64,000 bases of DNA, from NCBI GenBank assembly GCA_964539665.1, contig CAZIKB010000010.1, forward strand, positions 17,666-81,665, written 5' to 3'. Position 1 is the stretch's first letter. Each line of letters starts with the position of its first letter. The translations under genes and the position numbers were made by a program. Below are positions 1-8,902 of the stretch, in pieces. Source of the stretch: CAZIKB01 sp964539665. GTDB lineage: Bacteria > Zhuqueibacterota > Zhuqueibacteria > Oceanimicrobiales > Oceanimicrobiaceae. The notes beneath the pieces are model-generated. The model searched no databases, was not told the DNA's origin, and saw only the letters and a list, made by a program, of their open reading frames with translations.

Positions 1-2
1 AG

Positions 3-635
3 CTGAATCCTGATTCTGAATTTAAAAATGATTTCTCTAAATTATATGAATTGAGGGATTTTGCTATTGATAATGTAAGTAATAGAATCCTTGCTATAAA
101 CGCCTTTGAAAATAGTATTTGGATTTATGCCAATATTGCATCAGGTATAAGAGCAGGGACGATGCAATTAAATTTAATAAACAATTTGAATAGTCCTGAA
201 GGTATTGCAGTTGACTCCATGGGGCAAATATTTGTGAGTGACTGGGCTAATCACCGAATAGTGCAATTAACTAATAATGGTGAATTTGTACAGGAGACTG
301 GTAGTTTTGGTGTAAATAGTCTGCAAAATGTTGGTCAACCCATAAAGTTAGTTTTCCCTACCAGACTATCAGTTGTTGAAGATCATGAAGGTATTAAAAT
401 TGATGGAGTAAATATTTTTCGGGAAAAATATATTTTTATTGCAGATCAAAATGGTATTCATGTATGTAATATGAATGGTGATTTTTTAGGTACGCCATTG
501 TCCGTCAATAACCATTTTCATCAAGGTTCATTTTATGGTTTTGTTGTTGAGAATTATGGGAAAGAGTCAAGGCTGTATTTAGTGAATCGGCATAGAGATT
601 CTGACAATCGGATTTTTGGGTTCTTAGCTAATTAG
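3..635 (+). CDS. NHL-repeat beta-propeller protein, 5' end outside window
   Basis: The reading frame is open to the left edge of the window, so this is the C-terminal part of a longer protein. A TTG at 51 is not a convincing start because in-frame codons continue upstream of it. The translation carries an NHL blade (SPEGIAVDSMGQIFVSDWANHRIVQL) only in outline here: SPEGIAVD, then IFVSDWANHRIVQL. A second weaker blade follows around IFIADQNGIHVCN. NHL and 6-bladed propellers are common in secreted or periplasmic proteins of FCB bacteria and usually serve as binding scaffolds. The specific function is not recognisable. About 220 bases of AT-rich DNA without an evident gene follow. Confidence 0.75.
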   Translation: MNPDSEFKNDFSKLYELRDFAIDNVSNRILAINAFENSIWIYANIASGIRAGTMQLNLINNLNSPEGIAVDSMGQIFVSDWANHRIVQLTNNGEFVQETGSFGVNSLQNVGQPIKLVFPTRLSVVEDHEGIKIDGVNIFREKYIFIADQNGIHVCNMNGDFLGTPLSVNNHFHQGSFYGFVVENYGKESRLYLVNRHRDSDNRIFGFLAN

Positions 636-853
636 TGTTTGAATGATACCTTACCTGTTACAATTTTACGAATATTTCACTTGCAATTGTTTTAGAGATT
701 TACAATATTTTACAGTGCTTGTTGGACAAAGTTATTGTTTATGTATTGCATTCTTTTGTTATCTTAATACTCTCAATAACTTAGGCCTCATTTATTCTGA
801 ATTAACAGATCTAATCGCTTAATTAAGCAAAATATAAGTGCTGTAAGTTTAAT

Positions 854-2578
854 ATGTTACATTGGAGTAAAAATTCCAGCGCTCAAGACTTTAAACCGGT
901 TACTGATATAAATGAGACAAAGTTAATTCAAAATAAATATAACTCCTTTATTATAGGTTTATTCACCCCATTAGTAATAAATTTTTCCTGTACTCCGCAT
1001 TTCAACCAAGAATCAAAAAATTATGCTAATATAAATTATTATTTTACTTGTCCCTCAAATGAAAAAAATCAACAAGCAGACTCAAATGGTGAAATTGTTG
1101 ACGCCATAATCAATTCTGAAAAAGAATTTCCCTATAAATTAATTTCCAAGTCTAAAAAAAAATATAATTTCAATATTGCAGTACTATATGATAGTTCCTA
1201 TACACGCCATCGTAATTGGGAATCGCGTTTCACTAAAGCTATCGAGGCTTTGAATAAATCATATTCTAAATTTGATATTGTCTTCAACATCTCATCACTA
1301 TCCCATTACGAGATTTTTGATTCCATTTACATCAATTCAAAAACCTTTCATGATCTGGCTACGCTCAGAACGGCCAAACAGGGGAATAACGCGAATTTTG
1401 TTATTCTGTTTTCTGCTAAGAAATTTAGATATTTTTCAGGAAAGGCCCTGGTAAAAAAACGTGTGATGATTGTTTGTACAGCCGATAAAAAGTATGAGAA
1501 AAAAATTGTTGTTCATGAAATGGGACATTTATTTGGATTGCCCCACGCTGTTAATAAAAAGAGTAACAATTACATGAGAATGGTAACTACAGATTCCAAA
1601 GCGAAAAGTTTTATTCCAGAAAATGAAAGTATCATTAATATATTTCGTGAAAGAAATACTCTGGAGGATACTCTGTCATTTGAAGTGATAAAAAAGAGAC
1701 TTCCAATATTACTTTCAATATATAAAAGATATAAGACGGATCACATAATTTTACAACAAATAGGAAAATCGTTTTTTGAAATTAGTAAACATGACAGCGC
1801 TTTGTTATATTTTTTAAAGGAAAAGGATTATCTGGATAATCTGAATTATACCCGCAAGGACTCGATATTTGAATTCTATGAGGAATGTTACCGGAACATT
1901 GGACTTACCTACTTTAAACTCGATAGCCAGTCGTTGTCAGTAGATTTTTTTAAAGACAGGTTCCAAATTATGCCTGAAGATACAGCAGCTTACTTTTCCA
2001 TAGGTAAAACATTCGGTGAGATTGCTGGTCTTGTTTTGCAAGAAAGAAGTGATGTGTCGCGCCACACCCGGTACTGGAAAGAATCACTGAATGCCTTAGA
2101 ACTTGCGTATCAACAACGGTCCCTGAATCCTGAATTGCATTTTTTGTATGGTTTGGCTTGTTACAATACTGGATATTTATCTAAGGCGATAAACGCATAT
2201 AATAAATCGATTAGCCTAAAAAATGATTTTGTCGAATCATATTACAATCTTGGTTTAACTTATTTTCAGAGTGATAGTATGTATGCAGCATTGCGGGTAT
2301 TTAACGATGCGATTCGTATCAAATCGGATTATCTTGAGGCTTATTTTGGTTTAGGTAATGCTTATTATGAACTTGCTCTCTGGGAAGAAGCAAAAGCTGC
2401 ATATAAGGAGGTCGTAAAAATTAAGCCTGATTTTGCCAAAGCCCATTTCAATCTTGGTTTGACTTATTTATATATTGGTGATGAAGAATCGGCTTTTAAG
2501 CAATGTGAAATCCTCAAAAAACTTGATCCGGATTTAGCTGAGAGATTTTGTAATAATTTAGATAAAAGTATAAAATAA
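854..2578 (+). CDS. Metzincin-like zinc metalloprotease with C-terminal TPR repeats
   Basis: 574 aa. A hydrophobic stretch at residues 31-46 ends in NFSC and could be a lipoprotein or signal segment after an unusually long N-terminal region. Residues 221-231 read HEMGHLFGLPH, the full zinc motif HExxHxxGxxH of metzincins (matrixin, archaemetzincin and related clans). A Met-turn candidate, YMRM, follows at 240-243. The C-terminal half (about 340-570) is a run of TPR units, best seen in PELHFLYGLACYNTGYLSKA and the next three 34-residue repeats. This suggests an envelope protease that binds partners through its TPRs. The start is uncertain: there is no clear ribosome-binding site before 854. 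I do not recognise a named family with this architecture. Protease assignment is fairly secure; substrate unknown. Confidence 0.72.
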   Translation: MLHWSKNSSAQDFKPVTDINETKLIQNKYNSFIIGLFTPLVINFSCTPHFNQESKNYANINYYFTCPSNEKNQQADSNGEIVDAIINSEKEFPYKLISKSKKKYNFNIAVLYDSSYTRHRNWESRFTKAIEALNKSYSKFDIVFNISSLSHYEIFDSIYINSKTFHDLATLRTAKQGNNANFVILFSAKKFRYFSGKALVKKRVMIVCTADKKYEKKIVVHEMGHLFGLPHAVNKKSNNYMRMVTTDSKAKSFIPENESIINIFRERNTLEDTLSFEVIKKRLPILLSIYKRYKTDHIILQQIGKSFFEISKHDSALLYFLKEKDYLDNLNYTRKDSIFEFYEECYRNIGLTYFKLDSQSLSVDFFKDRFQIMPEDTAAYFSIGKTFGEIAGLVLQERSDVSRHTRYWKESLNALELAYQQRSLNPELHFLYGLACYNTGYLSKAINAYNKSISLKNDFVESYYNLGLTYFQSDSMYAALRVFNDAIRIKSDYLEAYFGLGNAYYELALWEEAKAAYKEVVKIKPDFAKAHFNLGLTYLYIGDEESAFKQCEILKKLDPDLAERFCNNLDKSIK

Positions 2579-2714
2579 ACCTTATTTGATTGTTCAACAA
2601 ACTGGACATTAAAATATAATTGCCATATTCATAAATTATCCTCAACAATTTTTCACGAGTATTGAATTTGGTCTGTAAAAATATTTAGGGAAATAAAAAT
2701 AAAGGAAAGTCATA

Positions 2715-3548
2715 TCACTTATTAGACTCCAGGATATTCAATATCGAGATATTCCAGCCAATAGGTCCAACGCCTTTAGCTAATTCTGGTTCAATTTTTG
2801 ACAGGACATCTGTGTCGTATTTACCGTCTGGTTTTTGTACTAAAATGGCCGAATCGACCGCCTTCAGCATCGCGAGGTCATTCATGCTGTCACCAATGCC
2901 AATGACCTTGACGGTGTTTTTAAATTCATTTTTAAATAATGAAATTAAATTTTTTACTGCCGCACCCTTATCATTATTTCCTGTTAGATGAAAAAATCTT
3001 CCGCCTTTAGTTAGATTTAGACCAATTTCTGAAATTAGTTTTGAAAGTTGGTGCAATTTAATTTCATTGAATGGTTCATTTATTTCAAACGGTTCATTGT
3101 ATTCTCTTTGCAAAGCTAAATTTGCTTCTGCAAGTGATAATCCAGAAATGCTGGCGAGTTCCTCTGGAGATAGGTCGCCAAAGCCTTGAATAGATAGTCC
3201 GGTTTTTAATTTAATCTCATTAAGAGCCTCTCGCAGAATTGGATAGGTCGTACCCAGTTCAACAACCAGATAGCTGTATTTTTGTTTATGAAACTCAAAT
3301 TTGATAGAAAAATACCCTTCAGGAATATAAACCGCCCCGCCATTTTCTACGATATATGGATGATCATTTTGAAGTTGAAGTCTGATGCTTTGAATCTCAG
3401 CGCTGGTTTTTGAGGAAGTTAATATCAGGGGTATATTTTGCCGTTTAAGTTCCTTGAGAGCAGTTAAAGCCTCTCTAAACTCGTAAGAATGGTGGTCTAA
3501 TAGTGTGCCGTCAAGATCGCTGAAAATGATGAAGTTTGGCGATTTCAT
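2715..3548 (-). CDS. mpgP: Mannosyl/glucosyl-3-phosphoglycerate phosphatase (HAD IIB)
   Basis: 277 aa HAD-superfamily phosphatase. Motif I is DLDGT at residues 11-15, motif II is LTSSKT near 43-48, a conserved Lys follows in NNDKGAAV, and motif IV is GIGDSMNDLAML. Length and order match the mannosyl-3-phosphoglycerate phosphatase/YedP subfamily, which removes phosphate from mannosyl- or glucosyl-3-phosphoglycerate to give the compatible solute mannosyl- or glucosylglycerate in the cytosol. The start codon overlaps the stop of the upstream synthase by 4 bases (ATGA), so the two are translationally coupled. The paired synthase looks GpgS-like, so the natural substrate may be the glucosyl compound. 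Confidence 0.82.
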   Translation of the reverse strand: MKSPNFIIFSDLDGTLLDHHSYEFREALTALKELKRQNIPLILTSSKTSAEIQSIRLQLQNDHPYIVENGGAVYIPEGYFSIKFEFHKQKYSYLVVELGTTYPILREALNEIKLKTGLSIQGFGDLSPEELASISGLSLAEANLALQREYNEPFEINEPFNEIKLHQLSKLISEIGLNLTKGGRFFHLTGNNDKGAAVKNLISLFKNEFKNTVKVIGIGDSMNDLAMLKAVDSAILVQKPDGKYDTDVLSKIEPELAKGVGPIGWNISILNILESNK

Positions 3549-4753
3549 TGATTATCTAATTCAACAGCATCTTGCAATTGCTCAAGAAAATCTGGAATAG
3601 CGGAAGTAACTCGCGTCCAGGTTGGAATAAATGTGGCACTTAAAGGATTTTCTAAGAAAGTATCTGCAGCTAATTGAATTCCATTCGTGAATGACTCCAC
3701 AGCCTGAGTTTCTGCATGCCTGTCAAATTCTAATCCGTTAATAGCCGCATCGTCCTCAAATCTGGTGATCATTTCTTGCGCGGTTCTCAGGTAAGTTACC
3801 TTCAAAGTTCTGAAAAATCCTTCTGAGAGAATGATACCCTCGGTTGCCAATTGCCTGAATATTGTTTTAGTGATATCGATACACATTTTCAAAAGACCTT
3901 TTTCGGGATCATCCGGAGAAAGAGGTTGGTGTTTATGATCGTAAAATTCGCAGAGTTCTGTCTGGCAAATTCGATTTACTGAACAATTGCGGTATATTTC
4001 AGATAATATACCCACTTCCAATCCCCAATCACTGGGAATTCGTATGACTCGTGCGAGATCCTGTACAAGACAAAACTCTCCAGCCAGAGGGTAGCGAAAG
4101 CTATCCATATAGTTCAAATAAGGCTGACTACCGATAATCTTGGTTAACGCTCTGATCAAAGGAGTTACGAGCAATCTTGTAACCCGGCCGTGCATTCTGT
4201 TCGCAACCCGGGCGTAATACCCTTTATTAAAGTCATAGCTGAGATTGGGGCTGGTTACCGGGTAGCACAGTCGTGCCAGGAGTTCTCTATTGTAAGTGAA
4301 TATATCGCAATCATGTAAAGCAATTACTTCACTGAATCTATCGTTTAAAGCATAACCAAAAGCAAACCACACTGAACGACCTTTGCCGTCCGGGCCTGGA
4401 GGAAGCGCATTTTTTTCTAATAAATCAATGAGTGTTTGAATCCTGGGACCGGTTGCCCATAAAATGGTTTTCTTTTGAGGTAATACAGAAAAATAATCTC
4501 GGGCATGCTTAAATTGTTCTGCATTTGTACGGCCCATTGTGATAATAATCTGATATAGATATTTAACATTTCTAAGCTCATTGATGATTAACTTTAATGC
4601 TTCACCATTTAATTCATCATAAAGTGCTGGTAATATTAAAGTAACTGGACGGTGGTTACCAAATTTTTTTAATTCCCTTTCGGTTCTGTTAATGTCTAAC
4701 GTGCCAAATCGATGAAAGGTTGATAGTGCACCCGTCTGATAAAAATCAGCCAT
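3545..4753 (-). CDS. gpgS: Glucosyl-3-phosphoglycerate synthase-like glycosyltransferase (GT81-like)
   Basis: 402 aa soluble glycosyltransferase with a GT-A fold. It opens with MADFYQTGALSTFHRFG, typical of the glucosyl-3-phosphoglycerate synthase family. It has a nucleotide-sugar segment GPDGKGRSVWFAFGYAL and a metal-binding DCDIFTYNRE motif. The enzyme would transfer glucose (or mannose) from an NDP-sugar to 3-phosphoglycerate; the phosphatase encoded next completes the pathway. A good ribosome-binding site, AAGGAGAA, lies about 5 bases before the ATG at 4753. The two genes form a compact osmolyte-synthesis operon. Sugar specificity cannot be read from the sequence. Confidence 0.78.
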   Translation of the reverse strand: MADFYQTGALSTFHRFGTLDINRTERELKKFGNHRPVTLILPALYDELNGEALKLIINELRNVKYLYQIIITMGRTNAEQFKHARDYFSVLPQKKTILWATGPRIQTLIDLLEKNALPPGPDGKGRSVWFAFGYALNDRFSEVIALHDCDIFTYNRELLARLCYPVTSPNLSYDFNKGYYARVANRMHGRVTRLLVTPLIRALTKIIGSQPYLNYMDSFRYPLAGEFCLVQDLARVIRIPSDWGLEVGILSEIYRNCSVNRICQTELCEFYDHKHQPLSPDDPEKGLLKMCIDITKTIFRQLATEGIILSEGFFRTLKVTYLRTAQEMITRFEDDAAINGLEFDRHAETQAVESFTNGIQLAADTFLENPLSATFIPTWTRVTSAIPDFLEQLQDAVELDNQ

Positions 4754-4937
4754 TACATTCTCCTTTCAAAATTTATAATTATTAATGGGGGTGACTTACG
4801 CCAACATCTTTAACAATTTCAGGTAGTGATTGGAATTATTTTTGTCATGATGGAATTTTAAACATATAATACATATTATATCATAATAAATCTTGCAGAA
4901 AATGTCAAGTGTTAGAGGGAAATAATAACAATTTGTA

Positions 4938-6455
4938 TTATCGACGATTTGTCATTTGTATAATTTGCTGCTGTTCTAATTGTTGGCGTTCGAGTTTTTT
5001 AAATTCAATTTGTACTCCGTCCAAAGTATTTATACTTTTTGCATAATATGGATCAATTGCAAGCGCTGACTTGAGCTTTTCTTCTGCTATATTGAGATAC
5101 TTAGTTTTTTCATCAGGATTATGCGCGTCCCGCCCTAATTTGTAATAAAGAAAACCCACTGTATTGTGAATAGATGGGTCATTGAGTTCGAGTAAATTTG
5201 CCAGTTCTTCGGCCTGACTGTAATATCTAATTGCTTCATTGATTTTATAAAGATTATACTCATTGAGGAGTGCAAGGTTGAAGTAGGTTTTGTAAAGAGT
5301 TTCATCAGCTTGACGATTGTTAACTTCATAATCATCTAAAATACTGAGATAAATGCGGTTTGCTTCCTCGAATTCATGTGATTTTCTTTTTTGTATCCCC
5401 TGTTTCAATATCGATTGAAGACTATTTAAATCAGCGGCAGGTTCTGATTCTTCAAGTTGCATTTGCGCGCTGTATCGCATGATGACATCATTGATCTGTT
5501 CGGTAACTGGTGAAAATTTTCCGCTTTTTTCCTTTGCCGCGTATAAGTTTTTTAGAATTTTCTCTTCATTCTCAGCCGGAACCTCGTTGGCTATTTCTGA
5601 TAGTTCGAGTTGATGACGAAGTGTTGCCAGGAATTCTTCGTTTGGCGGATCAATATCTCTGAAGGCTTCTTCAAGCTCAGGCAAATTTTCTCTCGGCAGC
5701 CTGAATATCAGCGCAAATCCAAACGCGTACACCTGATCTCTGAAATTGCGGCCAAGCTCAGGATCGTCTTCGAAATTCTGAACGTCCTTTATAAAACCTG
5801 TCAGAGTAACTTGTGCGTCATTTAATATTTGGTCTGCCGGGCGATTTAGCTCATTATCAACTTCAAATAAACTCTGCAGGTAAACGTCTCCAATAAGCTT
5901 TGACCTCGCCAGTAAGCTAAATCTATCTGGTCCGGGTGGAATGCTCTTTAAGAAGTCTTCTGCAATATCCAATATTCCTTCCTGAGCAGCCACAATTCCC
6001 AAGTGATACTGAATCTCTGTGGGTTCCAGGTTAAGTTGGCTCAGGTAATAGGTTCCATCGGATAAAGTTGCACGATTGTCTATAAGCGACCTCCGAATCA
6101 ATTCCATCATATCAACAAAAGCTTTCGTAACCACAACCTCTGCATTGTTTGCGTCAATTTCTTCAGCGCGATTGAGAAAATTCTGAGCTTTCCCATAATC
6201 GCCATTTTCAACTAAACTTTTTGCCAAAGAAGTATAAAATTCGATTGTACGCCTGTTGCTTTGATTTTCAAGAAATATTAATCCTAATTCGTAGGCGGTT
6301 CCCATTAATCCAATGATTGCAACAACAATTGAGACGGTAATACTGATCCGCTTCCAAATCGAACTCTTTGGCTTCTTTTCCGAACTTTCGCCTTCGGTTA
6401 GTTTGTCCAGTTTCTTGTTGATTTGTTCAAAATTTCGTCGTAATTCGTTATCCAT
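4938..6455 (-). CDS. Membrane-anchored TPR protein, function unknown
   Basis: 505 aa. The N-terminal 30 residues are charged and helix-forming, followed by one transmembrane helix at about 36-62 (ITVSIVVAIIGLMGTAYELG). The rest is soluble and helical, with TPR-like units near residues 70-120 (GDYGKAQNFLNRAEEIDANN) and 350-480, ending in a glutamine-rich tail. A strong ribosome-binding site, GGGAGG, precedes the ATG. TPRs indicate a protein-interaction or assembly role at the inner membrane. No catalytic motif is visible. It is separated from gpgS by 184 bases and from the SulP gene by 113 bases, so it is probably its own unit. Confidence 0.7.
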   Translation of the reverse strand: MDNELRRNFEQINKKLDKLTEGESSEKKPKSSIWKRISITVSIVVAIIGLMGTAYELGLIFLENQSNRRTIEFYTSLAKSLVENGDYGKAQNFLNRAEEIDANNAEVVVTKAFVDMMELIRRSLIDNRATLSDGTYYLSQLNLEPTEIQYHLGIVAAQEGILDIAEDFLKSIPPGPDRFSLLARSKLIGDVYLQSLFEVDNELNRPADQILNDAQVTLTGFIKDVQNFEDDPELGRNFRDQVYAFGFALIFRLPRENLPELEEAFRDIDPPNEEFLATLRHQLELSEIANEVPAENEEKILKNLYAAKEKSGKFSPVTEQINDVIMRYSAQMQLEESEPAADLNSLQSILKQGIQKRKSHEFEEANRIYLSILDDYEVNNRQADETLYKTYFNLALLNEYNLYKINEAIRYYSQAEELANLLELNDPSIHNTVGFLYYKLGRDAHNPDEKTKYLNIAEEKLKSALAIDPYYAKSINTLDGVQIEFKKLERQQLEQQQIIQMTNRR

Positions 6456-6568
6456 AACTCAGACCTCCCTACGTTTGGTCATTTATTACTTAAATTTTTG
6501 AATTATTCAGCATTCATTCAAATATTTGATGTTGATATTCATTTGCGGCTTTTTCGTGTCTGGGGTAT

Positions 6569-8419
6569 TTATTTTCCGCCAGTCTTTTTACTTAGCTGAG
6601 CTTTTTCCGGAAGATCGTAAAATAAACGAACCCGATACTTTTCTTCCCCTTTACTATCTACATATTGTAATGCCCGCCATAGCGCTTTGCGGGTGGATTT
6701 TAGAACAGCTATATCTGAAAAGAAAATATTATCTTCACCAATGGCCTTGACCAATCCTGATCGACGAAATATTCTCTCAACGTCGCCGCTAACTCCTGAA
6801 ATGATAAGAAGTTTGTCTTGTTTTTTCATGTATTCAATTATTTGCATTAAAGTCATGATTGAAGTCGCATCCAGACAGCACGCGCTTTTCATTCTTAAAA
6901 TGAGCACTTTCAACCCCTTTCGACTGATAATTTTTCCTATTTCATTGGATAAGAAATCCGCGGCGCCAAAGAAAATATCTCCTTCGATATGTACAATGGA
7001 AATTTCAGGTATATTACGTTTATCCGATGGTTTCATCTCCTGAAAACCATTGGCTTCGTCATAATCCAATTCAATCAAACGTGGGTGTTGAGCTTTCTTT
7101 AAAAACAGAATGATTGAAAGTCCCACCCCGATATAAATTGCCGTATCCAGATGAAATACTAAGGTCGCTCCAAAGGTTGACAGCAGCACTATTGCATCTG
7201 ATTTTGTAGATTTAAAAGAGACAATAACCTGTTTCCATGAAATCATCTTTGTTGCAATAATCATAATAACGCCGGCTAATGCTGCTAGTGGAATATATTT
7301 AATTATCGGGCCAAAGAGAACCACGGATATGAGCAAAATGAGACCTGAAAAAACGCTGGCAAAGCGAGTTTGAGCGCCTGCACGATAATTCAGGATGCTT
7401 CTGGTGAATGAACCCGAAATTGGCATCCCGCTGAAAAAGGCAACGCCCATTTTCGCCAAACCTTGTCCGATGAGTTCCTGATTAGGTTGAATTTTGTCAC
7501 CTGTCAAAGCTGCGATAGACTTCGCGCTTGCTATGGCTTCGGAAGTAGAAATCAAAGTTAACGCTAAAGCGCTGGTAGCCAGAAGTTGGATGGTATTTAA
7601 GTCAAAATCAGGTAAACTTAAAGGAGGAAGATTACCTGGTATGTTACCTATAATGGCAACTCCATTATCAGCTAAACCTGAGAAGGCTACCACAGTACCT
7701 GCGATCAATAAAGCAAGTAATGAAGATGGAACATAAGCAACTCCGTGAGGCGATTTTGGGCTAAGTCGATTTAAGATTAATATAAACAACATTGTACTCA
7801 GCCCAATGATTAGCGCGGTGACATCAATTTTGTTCAATTCCTGGTAAATAGTAATTAGCCAATCGAGAATCGAAGTTGATGTAATCTTGGGCAATCCCAG
7901 CAGGACTGGAAGTTGGTTAATCATGATTAAGACACTGGCGCCACCTGTAAAACCGACTAATACTGATCGTGAAATAAATTGTGTAATGATCCCGAATTTA
8001 AAAATGCCTGCGCTAAATTGAAATAATCCCGCCAGGAATGAAAGGAGAAATACTATGGCCATGTAATTTTCGTTATGCAAAAATGGCATCATAGCCGCGG
8101 CAATCACAATCGAACTGGCATTAACAGGGCCGGTATGTAAATGCCGTGATGAACCAAATAATGAACCAATTATACAACCGACGATGAGAGCATATATCCC
8201 GTGTTTGGGTTCCACGCCAGCTATCATAGCATAAGCCATCGACTGGGGCAGTGCAACTAATGCAACAGTTAGACCAGCCAGCACATCTGGACGAAATGAT
8301 TTTTTATTGTACTTCTGAATTCTATGCAGGGTGGGAAACCAACTTTTAAATTGGCCAGCCAACTGTGAGAAAAGAGGGTGGGGATATTTCCCGGGCTTTT
8401 TTGATATGGTAGTTGCCAC
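6569..8419 (-). CDS. SulP-family anion permease with STAS domain
   Basis: 616 aa. The start is GTG at 8419. Residues of about 40-430 hold the multi-helix SulP transport core, recognisable from RPDVLAGLTVALVALPQSMAYAMIAG and the later GMPISGSFTRS segment. A cytoplasmic STAS domain lies at about 460-570 (VHIEGDIFFGAADFL then LDATSIMTL). SulP proteins import sulfate, bicarbonate or other anions, coupled to Na+ or H+. The gene is divergent from nqrA across about 480 bases, so it shares an upstream region with a Na+ pump. Na+-driven bicarbonate or sulfate uptake would fit but is inference; the substrate cannot be assigned from sequence. Confidence 0.88.
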   Translation of the reverse strand: MATTISKKPGKYPHPLFSQLAGQFKSWFPTLHRIQKYNKKSFRPDVLAGLTVALVALPQSMAYAMIAGVEPKHGIYALIVGCIIGSLFGSSRHLHTGPVNASSIVIAAAMMPFLHNENYMAIVFLLSFLAGLFQFSAGIFKFGIITQFISRSVLVGFTGGASVLIMINQLPVLLGLPKITSTSILDWLITIYQELNKIDVTALIIGLSTMLFILILNRLSPKSPHGVAYVPSSLLALLIAGTVVAFSGLADNGVAIIGNIPGNLPPLSLPDFDLNTIQLLATSALALTLISTSEAIASAKSIAALTGDKIQPNQELIGQGLAKMGVAFFSGMPISGSFTRSILNYRAGAQTRFASVFSGLILLISVVLFGPIIKYIPLAALAGVIMIIATKMISWKQVIVSFKSTKSDAIVLLSTFGATLVFHLDTAIYIGVGLSIILFLKKAQHPRLIELDYDEANGFQEMKPSDKRNIPEISIVHIEGDIFFGAADFLSNEIGKIISRKGLKVLILRMKSACCLDATSIMTLMQIIEYMKKQDKLLIISGVSGDVERIFRRSGLVKAIGEDNIFFSDIAVLKSTRKALWRALQYVDSKGEEKYRVRLFYDLPEKAQLSKKTGGK

Positions 8420-8902
8420 TTCCGTATTAGAACACCATTGTGCCTGTAATTAATTCCCTGATTATTAATATTAACCTGAAAAAGATACAATCTTCATTTA
8501 GAATAAGCAAGCAATTTTCTTGGGAAATTGAGTATTAAATAAAACAAATTATTTGTATTTTTATAATTTGAATAATACCTGAACTGCACATTACCAGCTA
8601 TACTTCGTACGGCACAAACTTCGTTAATTGATTTTCCAAGAAATAGGAATGCAGGCAACTAAAATTCTTAATTTTAAGAATATTTGTGATAAAGTTTTAG
8701 AATGAAATAATCTTAAAAATAAATCATTAATAAAAACATTAAGTTATAGCGAATGAAAACAGTAAACTTAATATTGTTTTTTGGCACTAAAATTGCCAAC
8801 GAGTTTAATGATTTTAAGTGGGGTGGTGCGAGTTGTAAGACGGGGAGAATCCAGGGCTTTATCACTAAAATTATCCAACAATCTATTATTATTGAGGAAG
8901 AA
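8420..8902. other. Divergent intergenic region between SulP and nqrA
   Basis: 483 bases, AT-rich, without a supported gene. It must contain promoters for the minus-strand SulP gene and the plus-strand nqr operon. Several TATAAT-like stretches occur around 8540-8580, but I cannot place a convincing -35/-10 pair. An in-frame ATG at 8753 would extend NqrA by 50 residues, but that segment has no resemblance to the family. I see no riboswitch-like structure. Confidence 0.4.

Noticed and set aside
8753..8902. N-terminal extension of NqrA from an earlier ATG
   Set aside because: The family starts at the equivalent of 8903, which has its own ribosome-binding site; the extension has no resemblance to NqrA.
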